This document shows positions 39,321-48,040 of a DNA stretch of 64,000 bases, piece after piece. The DNA comes from Sphaerospermopsis sp. SIO1G1. GTDB lineage: Bacteria > Cyanobacteriota > Cyanobacteriia > Cyanobacteriales > Nostocaceae. The stretch is taken from positions 1-64,000 of the forward strand of contig JAAHFX010000004.1 in NCBI GenBank assembly GCA_010672785.1. Direction: 5' to 3'. The notes below the pieces were generated by a model. That model had not been told where the DNA came from. It worked only from the letters and a program-made list of their open reading frames with translations, and ran no database searches. Within the stretch, counting starts at the first letter, position 1, and every line of letters starts with the position of its first letter. A program made the translations under genes and the position numbers.

Positions 39321-41168
39321 TTATTTAAATCTAGTTTTTTGTTTGATAGCAGACAAGAAATAATAGATATTTTTGAAAAATTTAAACTTAAATACGAAAT
39401 TTTTGAATTTACTCTTAATTTTTAGATTATTAATTATATTCATCCTTTCAGTATGAGCTATGATTTCATAAAAGTCAGTAATTTCTTTTGGAGTAACAGT
39501 TATTCTCATATTTTTCTGTTTTTCCACTGCTAGTTTATAATAACTATCTAAAGATTTTTGTCTTTCCATCCTGTCTTTAATACTATCAGAAATTCTATAC
39601 ATAGATGTTGTTTTTTCAATAAACAAAAAATTATCATTTAAGCAGTACCGAGTCCATAAATTCCAATCTTCTAAATTATCCAGTGATTCATCAAAACCTC
39701 CATAGTAATCATACAATTTTCTATTAAATAGGATTGAATTAATAGGAATATAGTTATGATGTAACATTATCAGTCTGGAGAAAGGTTGCTTATAAATAGC
39801 TCGATGCAATATTTCTTGATAAACTAGAGGTTCTAAAGAAATTAGCTTTATCGTAACTTCCCAAGATATTGAATAAGTAGCTGCAACCTCTGGATGAGCT
39901 AAAAGTTCATTCGTTAATACTTCAATATGATCTGCAAAAAACAGATCATCGTCATCAAGAAACACAATTAATTGACCAGTAGTCAGAGATAAACCAATAT
40001 TTCCTGTATGACAACGTCCAAGTTTTGGTTCAGATTGGTAAACTACTTTCAATTTTTTGCTATTTTTGCCAATCTGCTCTAAATAATCTCTTGCTTCATC
40101 TGAACCATCTTCTACTACTACTAATTCTATATTGTCATAAGTTTGATTCAAGACACAAGCTATAGCTTCTTTGAGATATGATAATCTACCTTTATAAGTG
40201 CGAATAATAATACTTACCAAAGGTAAACAATTCTTAACTTGCCGATAATAACTATAAAATGCACCGTCCCTAATTAAACTATAGTCCCATTTGTAAATAT
40301 TAAATGTCTGTTTACTTTTCTTGCGAGTAGTTAGGAAGTATGGTGCGTTTATCAAAAGCTGCAACAAAATTTTAATTAAGGCTTTTTTCTGATTATCAAT
40401 GGTTGGCTTTAATAGCCACAATTTTAAATACAATAAAGGTATAGCAAGTATTTGTCGCCAAGAACCATAACGCAGTCTTATATAACTATTAGATAATATA
40501 TTACCTAGAAACTGTAACTGTTTAACATGACCAGCATATTTGTATGTGTAATGCCAGCATACAGATGAAGGACAATATTTAATACGAAAACCATTATCTC
40601 TCAATCTGAAAGAAAGTTCTACATCTTCTCCATAAAGAAAAATTTTCTCCTCGTAACCTTTAACAGATTCCAGAGCAGAACGTTTGAAAAGAATACAAGC
40701 ATGAGATGACCAAGGAATCTCTAAAGTCACAGGGTTATAGTATTTGGGATGCTCAAAGGGTTTTTGCCGAAATTCCCATGAAGCAACATCATCATCATCT
40801 GCAATTGCAGTATTTATAGCTTTGACAATAGCATCATACTCAAATTCTAAATCAACATTAGACACTAAAAAATAATCTGCTTGGCTGTTGACTAGATTAT
40901 TATTATGTCCAGAACCAAAACCCAAATTTGGACGCTTATATATATTAATACCATTAAATTTATCTACGTATTTGTTTGAAAATTCATAACATAACTCTAT
41001 CGTGTTATCCATTGATTCATTATCGGTTATTAATATGTTAATTAACTTGGTGGGGTAATTTTGCTTCAAAATACTACGAAAAAAAATATCAACCCATTGG
41101 CTTGAGTTGTACGTAACTATAGAAATATCAATCAAGGGTAAACTGGGAGTTATGCTATGAGTATTCAC
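39321..41168 (-). CDS. Tandem GT2 glycosyltransferase (two catalytic domains)
   Basis: 615 residues with two GT-A domains. Domain 1 (about 10-260) has DISIVTYNSSQWVDIFF and GEDVELSFRLRDNGF. Domain 2 (about 315-590) has VSIIIRTYKGRLSYLKEAI, a DDDD metal site in VFLDDDDLFF, and GGFDESLDNLEDWNLW. Two different transfer reactions by one protein are likely, as in O-antigen synthases. Basic residues dominate the C terminus. It is first of three close GT genes, after a gap of about 230 bases from the YfhO gene. Confidence 0.88.
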   Translation of the reverse strand: MNTHSITPSLPLIDISIVTYNSSQWVDIFFRSILKQNYPTKLINILITDNESMDNTIELCYEFSNKYVDKFNGINIYKRPNLGFGSGHNNNLVNSQADYFLVSNVDLEFEYDAIVKAINTAIADDDDVASWEFRQKPFEHPKYYNPVTLEIPWSSHACILFKRSALESVKGYEEKIFLYGEDVELSFRLRDNGFRIKYCPSSVCWHYTYKYAGHVKQLQFLGNILSNSYIRLRYGSWRQILAIPLLYLKLWLLKPTIDNQKKALIKILLQLLINAPYFLTTRKKSKQTFNIYKWDYSLIRDGAFYSYYRQVKNCLPLVSIIIRTYKGRLSYLKEAIACVLNQTYDNIELVVVEDGSDEARDYLEQIGKNSKKLKVVYQSEPKLGRCHTGNIGLSLTTGQLIVFLDDDDLFFADHIEVLTNELLAHPEVAATYSISWEVTIKLISLEPLVYQEILHRAIYKQPFSRLIMLHHNYIPINSILFNRKLYDYYGGFDESLDNLEDWNLWTRYCLNDNFLFIEKTTSMYRISDSIKDRMERQKSLDSYYKLAVEKQKNMRITVTPKEITDFYEIIAHTERMNIINNLKIKSKFKNFVFKFKFFKNIYYFLSAIKQKTRFK

Positions 41169-41355
41169 GTTTTACAACTTGGATAATCAGTTTCAAGAAA
41201 TTAGTGATATTCAATATTACCATTAGAAGCTGATTTGCCAAATAAAGATTTTTAGATTACTAGATATTCAAGGTACAGACTCTTAGCTTATGCCTTGGAT
41301 ATATTATTCTATTGAATTAGATCAAGCTTTGAAGTATTCTATTTCCCTAAATAAC

Positions 41356-41383
41356 AATAATATTATACCAGTATAATATTATT
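41356..41383. terminator. AT-only 12-bp hairpin downstream of the YfhO gene
   Basis: aataatattata and tataatattatt pair perfectly around ccag. Located 19 bases after the stop of the minus-strand YfhO gene. It lacks GC pairs, so termination is only a possibility. Confidence 0.35.
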
Positions 41384-41401
41384 AAGAATAACACTACATT
41401 A

Positions 41402-43729
41402 TTAATTTACTTTGAAAAAGCTATTTTTTATAAGTTTCAATCCAGATTTTAAAGGAAAGTATTTAAATTCAACTTTATGATTACCACTCTCTATATAAAC
41501 CGATCTAAAAAAATAGTTAGTTCTATATATTTTTTGTTCTACTCCATCTACAAAAGCATACCACCCAGGAAAGTATTTATCTGTTAATACAAGTAACGAA
41601 TTACAAGAAGTATTTAATTTTAACTCAATGGAATTATTTTTATATATTGTATCTAATATTTGACTTGAGCAATAATCATTATTTTTGGAAATAGACTGAT
41701 TCTGATTTAGAAAATAAGTTTGTGTTTGTTTATCATATTTTCTACTGAAATCTATTAAATTTTTATCTTCTACAATAGCCATAGTGTTAGATATATGCTT
41801 AATTTTAGAGTTTTTTATACTCATTTTTTCTAATGTAAATTCTGGATTCGGATCATATAAAAAACTGTTCACTGTATATATTCGAGGTACTGGTTTTGTA
41901 TTGGTTCGAAATTCAAAATTTGAATCCTCCAAAACTTTTGAAGATTTGTTGATGTTAATATTATAATTATTTAATTTAGAAATGGATATTAATCTAATCC
42001 CTGATATGTTCAAGAAATTTTGATTTATTTTATTAAATAAAAGTAATTTAAGATAATAATATCTATTTGATTCTATAGGGTTATAACCATTAACCGATTG
42101 AAATTTCATTGCCGAAGGAAAATTATGTTCAAAACTATTTGAATTATACATAATCATTCTGTAGGGAATATCTCCAGATGTTAGTGATTTTTGAATTAAC
42201 TCTGTATAGTTTTTCTGGTAAAAATTGAAATGATCGAACCACCATCTACTGCTATTAAAACTTTTGTAGGAATTATTAGCATTCAAATCTACTATTAAGT
42301 ATAAACACAATAGTATCTGTAAGAACTTAAAATTTAATTTTAACAACCTAAAACTAAGTAATAAAATGACTATAAATATTGTAATACGGATAAAATCAAT
42401 TACAATATCTTTAATAGATAAAGATAATTCTAATTGTGATGTAATAATATGGATAATAAAACAAAGCAATACTAAAATCAGTGTTATGTACTTACAAAAT
42501 TTAATTAATGAGTACGATTTTTTTTCATTATTAGTCATTATATTTATCAAACTATCAAATCCAAAGCTAAATATAATAGACAAACTAAAAATCCAGAAGT
42601 ATGAAAAATCTGTAGGCCTTCTGAATAGGGAAAATCCTGGCATAAATTCAAATAGCAACTTATAAAATATTGTTTTTCCACCTAAAGTACCTACCCAGAA
42701 AAATAAAGAAATCAAGAGCCAAAATCTGCAATTTCTATTTTTAATAATATATAAAAAGGTTAAAATAATTATTACAATCGGTACATGACCAATATATAAA
42801 TATTGTTCAGTAATATCTCCTGTACCAGAAAATTTATCTATGTTTGACGAAAACAAAGCATTAGAAGATAAAAAAGTTAAATAGGTTATGGGATGTATAA
42901 TGTTAGCAGAAGCATATTCATAACTAAAATCAGTTCTTGAACTATTCAATATGTTATTTAATACTAAAACAAGAGGAATAAAAACTAAAGATAATATAGA
43001 AAAAAAACTTATAGATAAAGAACCTAAATAATACTTCAAATATTCTTTTTTTCGCTTCTGACTAAAAAACAAATAAATTATATAAAACGAAACTAAAAGA
43101 ATACCTATATAACTAATTTGATTAAAATGTATAATTAAAGCACTGGTAAAAATAATGAAAGCTATTAAACTAACGATGCTTCGATAATACATTAAACAGT
43201 AGGATGATACTAAAACCCAGGGAATATAGCTAAAAGCAATTATTTGAGGAGTATGTTGTAAGCGAGAAGCAAAAGGACCAGCTAACATAAACATTAAAGA
43301 CGATACCAAAGAAGATGTTTTTGATATACCCAAAATATTTAATAAAAAGAATAGTCCTATAGCTGAGAACAGAACATGAATTAATTCTATAAAATCAACT
43401 GTACCAAAATTAAATGTTCCCAGTAACCAATTAATAATAATGATAAGTATGAATATAGGTGAGAATAGTAATGTTTGTGGATTACCAATAAAATCTTCTC
43501 CTAAAAATTGATTTGGATTCCACAAAGGAAATTCACCAGATTTCAATGAATTTAATAGAAAACTTGACCACAAAAAAAACTGATCTTTACTATCGTAAGG
43601 TATGTATGTAATTCCTAATATATATTTTCTGAAGTAAAACATCCAAACAATACTAATTATTAGTATATGTGGGATAAAAATATATAAAAATTTAATTTTC
43701 TTGATTTTAAACATATATTGTCTTGCCAT
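41402..43729 (-). CDS. YfhO-family polytopic membrane protein
   Basis: 775 residues with about 12-13 membrane helices in the first 500, then a soluble C-terminal domain. Early GEFPLWNPNQFLGEDFIGNPQ and the end LLVLTDKYFPGWYAFVDGVEQKIYRTNYFFRSV are typical of YfhO, a GT-C-like family thought to use lipid-linked sugars outside the membrane. Charged residues in FLWSSFLLNSLKSGE could be part of the active site. The DNA is very AT-rich compared with neighbours. Two start codons are close (MARQYM and MFKIKK); the first is used here. Confidence 0.85.
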   Translation of the reverse strand: MARQYMFKIKKIKFLYIFIPHILIISIVWMFYFRKYILGITYIPYDSKDQFFLWSSFLLNSLKSGEFPLWNPNQFLGEDFIGNPQTLLFSPIFILIIIINWLLGTFNFGTVDFIELIHVLFSAIGLFFLLNILGISKTSSLVSSLMFMLAGPFASRLQHTPQIIAFSYIPWVLVSSYCLMYYRSIVSLIAFIIFTSALIIHFNQISYIGILLVSFYIIYLFFSQKRKKEYLKYYLGSLSISFFSILSLVFIPLVLVLNNILNSSRTDFSYEYASANIIHPITYLTFLSSNALFSSNIDKFSGTGDITEQYLYIGHVPIVIIILTFLYIIKNRNCRFWLLISLFFWVGTLGGKTIFYKLLFEFMPGFSLFRRPTDFSYFWIFSLSIIFSFGFDSLINIMTNNEKKSYSLIKFCKYITLILVLLCFIIHIITSQLELSLSIKDIVIDFIRITIFIVILLLSFRLLKLNFKFLQILLCLYLIVDLNANNSYKSFNSSRWWFDHFNFYQKNYTELIQKSLTSGDIPYRMIMYNSNSFEHNFPSAMKFQSVNGYNPIESNRYYYLKLLLFNKINQNFLNISGIRLISISKLNNYNININKSSKVLEDSNFEFRTNTKPVPRIYTVNSFLYDPNPEFTLEKMSIKNSKIKHISNTMAIVEDKNLIDFSRKYDKQTQTYFLNQNQSISKNNDYCSSQILDTIYKNNSIELKLNTSCNSLLVLTDKYFPGWYAFVDGVEQKIYRTNYFFRSVYIESGNHKVEFKYFPLKSGLKLIKNSFFKVN

Positions 43730-44032
43730 ATATATAACTTAACTAGATGTTTCTATTATTAATAAGCTTGCAATGATTTATAAAATGCTTTTTATAGATG
43801 ACTATACACAATTTAAATAAGATCATATAAATTTTCTAGCTTGACCAACTAATTTGAGATTATTATTGTTTCTGTGTACATTGGTATTGTTCCCTGAAGT
43901 TTATATTCCTAATATCAATATCTCTTAGGTAATTATATAATTCAGATGCAAACAGAATTGATATTACCTTATACTTACAAGAATAATCTTATTACAAAAT
44001 TCCTTAGTAAAAACTAAAATAAAAAATATACC
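43730..44032. other. Intergenic, nothing recognised
   Basis: About 300 very AT-rich bases between the YfhO gene and the first Uma2 gene. It must contain the promoter of the glycosyltransferase part if that is separate. No repeat family member or RNA identified. Confidence 0.5.
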
Positions 44033-44632
44033 TTAATCCTCACCTTCACTAAAATCAACATACTGATAAAGCTGCTGCAAACTCATCTCAAAATCCACAG
44101 ATTCCAACTTCAACATTTCTGACTCTCCTCGATAATCAGTTAACACCCATTTACCTTGTTCATTTTTCATAAACTGTTTAATATAATATTCAGTCTGAGA
44201 AATTAAAACATATTCTTGAAAACTGGGAATAGTCCGATAAACATCAAATTTATCCCCTTGATCATAATTAGATGTAGATTTTGATAAAACTTCAATAATT
44301 ATCAACGGATTAGTAATAACCGTTTGATTTTTATCTTGATAACTCGCTTTACCTTCCACAACCATCACATCAGGATAAGTATAACGATTATATGCTTCAA
44401 TCCATAATTTCACATCTCCTATATATATCTCATAACCTTGATCTTCTAAAATTGCTAAAAGTTTAGCCGCAATTTTTAAAGCTAATTTATTATGATTTGT
44501 TGTTCCTCCAGACATAGAAATAATTTTACCATTTAAGTATTCATTTTTGTTTTCAGATTGTTTTTCTAATTCCAGATATTCTTCTGGAGTGTAATAGGAT
44601 TTTTCTGTTGGAATAGGAGTAGTTAGACTCAT
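44033..44632 (-). CDS. Uma2-family putative endonuclease
   Basis: 199 residues of the Uma2 family (PD-(D/E)XK-like fold), hugely expanded in cyanobacteria and of unknown role. Hallmarks: YYTPEEYLELEKQSENKNEYLNGKI-type N terminus in pieces (TPEEYLELE, NEYLNG), GDVKLWIEAYNRYTYPDVMV with the active-site Asp, and PLIIIEVLSKSTSNYDQG with the E-x-x motif, then KFDVYRTIPSFQEYVLIS. It is a paralogue of the next gene upstream (44744-45331), 111 bases away; the N-terminal halves are very alike. It interrupts a polysaccharide gene cluster and has no obvious link to it. Confidence 0.88.
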   Translation of the reverse strand: MSLTTPIPTEKSYYTPEEYLELEKQSENKNEYLNGKIISMSGGTTNHNKLALKIAAKLLAILEDQGYEIYIGDVKLWIEAYNRYTYPDVMVVEGKASYQDKNQTVITNPLIIIEVLSKSTSNYDQGDKFDVYRTIPSFQEYVLISQTEYYIKQFMKNEQGKWVLTDYRGESEMLKLESVDFEMSLQQLYQYVDFSEGED

Positions 44633-44743
44633 ATTTTTATCCTGAATTTAGTTACTTTTTATCATAACTTGCTTATTGACTATTATACCAAATAGTTAAA
44701 TCAATTGATTGACAGTTTGATATATTTTGTTCATTAAATAAAA

Positions 44744-45331
44744 CTATCCATTAGCAAAAACAATCCTTTGATAAAGATTACCCAAGGGAATACTAAAATC
44801 AATCGTTGTTAAAGACAGAATATTATTTTCACCTTCTATGGACTTAAATAACCATTCCTCATTATTTTGTTTACTAAATTGTTCTAGATAATAACTTGAT
44901 TGCGAAATTAGAATATACTCTTGAAAACTAGCCAAAGAACGATAAGCTCTAAATTTATCGGTGTGATCATAATTTTTAGTAGAATCTGATAAGACTTCAA
45001 CAATAACTTTAGGATTAGTTACCACTGTAGTATTATCTGATTGATAGGCTGGTTGATCTTCAATAATCATTAAGTCAGGATAAGTATAAATTCCACAATC
45101 TTCAATCCAAAGTTTAACATCATTAATATAAGTATAATAATCTCGATTGTTAATACTTAGGGGAAAAGCACGATAAAAATTACCAGCAATTTGATTGTGA
45201 TTTGTTGTACCGCCAGCCTTTGGTATAATTTCTCCATTAAAATATTCATTTTTAGTTGGTGAATTTTTTTCTAATTCCAAATATTCTTCTGGAGTATAAT
45301 AAGCTTTTTCTGTAGGAGTGGCTATAGTCAT
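44744..45331 (-). CDS. Uma2-family putative endonuclease
   Basis: 195 residues, tandem paralogue of 44033-44632. Shared pieces: AYYTPEEYLELEKNS, NEYFNGEI, INDVKLWIEDCGIYTYPDLMI with the conserved PD, and PKVIVEVLSDSTKNYDHTDKF. The C-terminal third has diverged. Ends in IPLGNLYQRIVFANG. Ribosome binding site ggag is present before the ATG. Confidence 0.88.
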   Translation of the reverse strand: MTIATPTEKAYYTPEEYLELEKNSPTKNEYFNGEIIPKAGGTTNHNQIAGNFYRAFPLSINNRDYYTYINDVKLWIEDCGIYTYPDLMIIEDQPAYQSDNTTVVTNPKVIVEVLSDSTKNYDHTDKFRAYRSLASFQEYILISQSSYYLEQFSKQNNEEWLFKSIEGENNILSLTTIDFSIPLGNLYQRIVFANG

Positions 45332-45516
45332 ATTTGTCTCCTTAGTTTAGTTATTTTGGCTCAATCATAGCTTATATCAAACTTTACCCCTAATATATAT
45401 AGTTGTTTTAAATTAATAGTACTACCCTCCATCCCTCAACCTTCCTATATCTAATAACTCACACATAATAAATTTATGATTTTATATTTTTACATCAACT
45501 TAAATAGCAAATTTAA

Positions 45517-46266
45517 CTAATTAGCAATTGCTGGCTTAATACTTTCTAGATAATAATCTACAACCTCTTGTGAATCACCCACAAACTTAATATTTCCTTG
45601 ACTCAAATAAATTGCTTTTTTACAAGCTGTACTTACAAATCCCAGATCATGAGAAACTACCAAAACTGTTGTTTCCCCATTCCAAAAATTATCAATCCTC
45701 CCTTGACACTTATTCTTAAAACTCTCATCACCCACAGATAAAACCTCATCCAAAATCAAAATATCAGGCTGCACATCTGTAGCAATAGCAAAACCCAAAC
45801 GAGCAACCATACCCGAAGATAAACCCTTAACAGGAACTAAAGTATAATCCTCCAATTCCGCAAACTCCAAAATTGACCTTGATCTTTCCTTCATCTCAGA
45901 CCTAGGAAACCCCAACAGTACACCATAAAGAAGTATATTGTCCATTACAGAAATCTCTGGATCAAAACCTGCTCCTAATTCAATTAATGGAGCAACCTGA
46001 CCATGAATTCTGACTTTTCCAGTAGTAGGTTGTAAAATCCCAGAAATTACCTTCAGAAGCGTGGATTTCCCTGAACCATTCGCACCTATTATGCCTATTT
46101 TTTCCCCTTTGTCAACTACCAAATCAATATTATCTAAAACTAATTTTTTGGCAGGTTTGCGATATCTACCTTCCACAATAGAGAGTATTGTTTTCTTTAA
46201 ATCATAAGAAAACTCCTCTTGAGTACGCCTCCATAAAGAAACTTTATCTAGTCTAATGACTTCCAT
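45517..46266 (-). CDS. wzt: ABC transporter ATPase for polysaccharide export (Wzt-like)
   Basis: 249 residues. Walker A IGANGSGKST (about 76-85), signature LSSGMVARLGFA, Walker B LILDEVLSVGD and switch His in VVSHDLGFV. The sequence ISGILQPTTGKVRIHG and the GLSSGM signature are those of the TagH/Wzt/KpsT group that exports teichoic acid, O-antigen or capsule. There is no extra C-terminal sugar-binding domain. The partner permease is at 47169-47975, but a Uma2 gene lies between them. A TAA preceded by FMDLL codons (copy of the permease 3' end) stands directly before this ATG. Confidence 0.92.
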   Translation of the reverse strand: MEVIRLDKVSLWRRTQEEFSYDLKKTILSIVEGRYRKPAKKLVLDNIDLVVDKGEKIGIIGANGSGKSTLLKVISGILQPTTGKVRIHGQVAPLIELGAGFDPEISVMDNILLYGVLLGFPRSEMKERSRSILEFAELEDYTLVPVKGLSSGMVARLGFAIATDVQPDILILDEVLSVGDESFKNKCQGRIDNFWNGETTVLVVSHDLGFVSTACKKAIYLSQGNIKFVGDSQEVVDYYLESIKPAIAN

Positions 46267-46267
46267 T

Positions 46268-46296
46268 TACAATAAATCCATAAACTGATATCGCCA
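46268..46296 (-). repeat. 29-bp copy of the wzm 3' end, next to the wzt start
   Basis: Matches 47170-47198 at 28 of 29 positions. On the minus strand it still spells the last residues of the permease, W-R-Y-Q-F-M-D-L-L, and a TAA directly followed by the wzt ATG. Confidence 0.9.
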
Positions 46297-46302
46297 ATTA
46301 TC

Positions 46303-47121
46303 CTAACTTACACTATCAGGTTCTATTCCTAACTCTCTCAATTTTTGAGCGAGAATAGCTGCTTTAGTCTCTGCTTCTTCAGCACGCTGACGTTCAGATT
46401 CAGCTTTCTTACGTTCAAATTCAGCCCGTTGACGTTCAGATTCAGCTTTCTTACGTTCAAATTCAGCCCGTTCGGTTAAAGTTGGCAACCAGCCATCAGC
46501 ATTATACCAACGCAACCACAAACCCTCTGTATTTTGATAACTTCCCTGCCATAAACCCAAACCCATTTCTATTTCTTCTAACCAAAAGCGATTTTCTGAT
46601 AGATTGATAGATTCATAACGAGTACCATTCAGTTTAAAGCCACGGAAATTATTTTCATAGCGGTCATAAACTACATAATAAGGAATACGCAAAATCTGTT
46701 CATAAACTTGCCATTTTGTAGGCGGTTTATTTACTTCCCGCAGAGTTCTTCCTAAGTCTTCTGGTTCTGTTCCTGGTGATAGTAATTCAACTACTAAAAA
46801 AGGGGCAATTCCTTCTTGCCATACTACATAACTTAAACGTAAATTTTTCTGTTGATTACTATTAATAACTCCTAAGACCATATACCAATCCGGGCGTTTA
46901 TACCAACTAGGATGGCGAGGATCATAATAAAGGTTTAAATCGCTGGCCAGTAAGATTTCCTCAGATGAATAATTGATAGGTTGACAAGTTTCACTGAGTA
47001 AATCGGCCTGTATACAATGAAATTCATCCGGCAACCCTGATTCTCCTATTAACTCACTAGGTAAATCATACATTGTCGGCATATTTTCTGCGGGTGGCAG
47101 AGGTGGATTATTTTGATACAT
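46303..47121 (-). CDS. Uma2-family putative endonuclease with coiled-coil tail, between wzm and wzt
   Basis: 272 residues. Uma2 core with SEEILLASDLNLYYDPRHPSW-like N-terminal pieces (NLYYD), KRPDWYMVLGV (active-site PD equivalent), and PFLVVELLSPGTEPEDLG with VxE. Residues about 215-255 are heptad-like Arg/Glu repeats (ERKKAESERQRAE twice), a coiled coil, and the end is KLRELGIEPDSVS. This long-tail type differs from the two short Uma2 proteins at 44-45 kb. The gene sits exactly between the exporter permease and ATPase genes, with displaced copies of the permease 3' end on both sides, so it looks like an insertion. Confidence 0.9.
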   Translation of the reverse strand: MYQNNPPLPPAENMPTMYDLPSELIGESGLPDEFHCIQADLLSETCQPINYSSEEILLASDLNLYYDPRHPSWYKRPDWYMVLGVINSNQQKNLRLSYVVWQEGIAPFLVVELLSPGTEPEDLGRTLREVNKPPTKWQVYEQILRIPYYVVYDRYENNFRGFKLNGTRYESINLSENRFWLEEIEMGLGLWQGSYQNTEGLWLRWYNADGWLPTLTERAEFERKKAESERQRAEFERKKAESERQRAEEAETKAAILAQKLRELGIEPDSVS

Positions 47122-47127
47122 ATTGAG

Positions 47128-47168
47128 AATCCATCAACTAATGTTGCTATACATGAAAACCAGTCTAT
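47128..47168 (-). repeat. Degenerate second copy of the wzm 3' end
   Basis: Compared on the minus strand with 47177-47217, it agrees at 33 of 41 positions without gaps (shared pieces ttttcat, gcaacat versus gcgacat, atggatt). It lies between the real end of wzm and the start of the Uma2 gene. Confidence 0.7.
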
Positions 47169-47975
47169 CTACAATAAATCCATAAACTGATGTCGCCACA
47201 AATGAAAACAAGTCCATCCAAAGGAAAAGATGATTGTACTACCAAGTAATGCACTCCATATCAATCCTAAATCTGGTATTGAACCTGATAATGTAATCTG
47301 GCGTAAACTCTCTATTATAGGCGATAGGGGATTTAAGCTCAAGAATGGCTTAACCTGCGGTGGTACAATAGCTGCTGGGTAAAATACTGGACTACTAATC
47401 CAAATAACAAAGGCGACTAATTCATAAAAATAAGGTAAATCCCGAAAGAAAACATATAAAGCACTGACCAAAAATCCAATACCAGTACAAACTAGAACTA
47501 AAGCTAAAAATGGAAATACCAAAGCTATAACATTGATAATACTTTTAGAGTTAAATAAGGTTATTCCTGCTAGTAGCGGAAACGCGCCAACTGAAAATTG
47601 GAATACATTGGCAGCTACCATCGAAACGGGGAAAACACTGACAGGCAATCTGATCTTATTTAATAACGCACCGTTCCCAACTACACTAGTTAAAGCCTGG
47701 GATGTAGAAGCTGAGTAGAAATTAATTACTATTAATCCTGTGAAGGCAGCTAGTACATAGTTGATAATTGAATTATCATAGTAGGAGGCAAAATTAGCTC
47801 CAAAAATGGCAGTGTACAATCCTGTCATAATTAAAGGATTTAACAAAGACCAATAAACTCCTAAAATTGAACCGCGATAACGCACTTTCAGAGTTCTGAC
47901 TACTAAAACATATAGTAGTTCCCAGTAACGCTGCACTTGCAATTTCGTTAAATTGTCTTTCTCAGAAAGTGTCAT
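47169..47975 (-). CDS. wzm: ABC transporter permease for polysaccharide export (Wzm-like)
   Basis: 268 residues of the ABC-2 permease family with six membrane helices. N-terminal VQRYWELLYVLVVRTLKVRYRGSILG-type lead (in pieces: YWELLYVLVVR, VRYRGSILGVYWSLLNPL) and later YELVAFVIWISSPVFYPA and NPLSPIIESLRQI are typical of Wzm/TagG. With Wzt it would flip a lipid-linked polysaccharide across the inner membrane. Ends HLWRHQFMDLL. Convergence of this end with two other copies nearby is described separately. Confidence 0.92.
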   Translation of the reverse strand: MTLSEKDNLTKLQVQRYWELLYVLVVRTLKVRYRGSILGVYWSLLNPLIMTGLYTAIFGANFASYYDNSIINYVLAAFTGLIVINFYSASTSQALTSVVGNGALLNKIRLPVSVFPVSMVAANVFQFSVGAFPLLAGITLFNSKSIINVIALVFPFLALVLVCTGIGFLVSALYVFFRDLPYFYELVAFVIWISSPVFYPAAIVPPQVKPFLSLNPLSPIIESLRQITLSGSIPDLGLIWSALLGSTIIFSFGWTCFHLWRHQFMDLL

Positions 47976-48040
47976 TCTCTACTACCACCACAGGCGATCG
48001 CCAAAACACTCCGGCATTGTATCTTATTTTCAGCCTTAGT

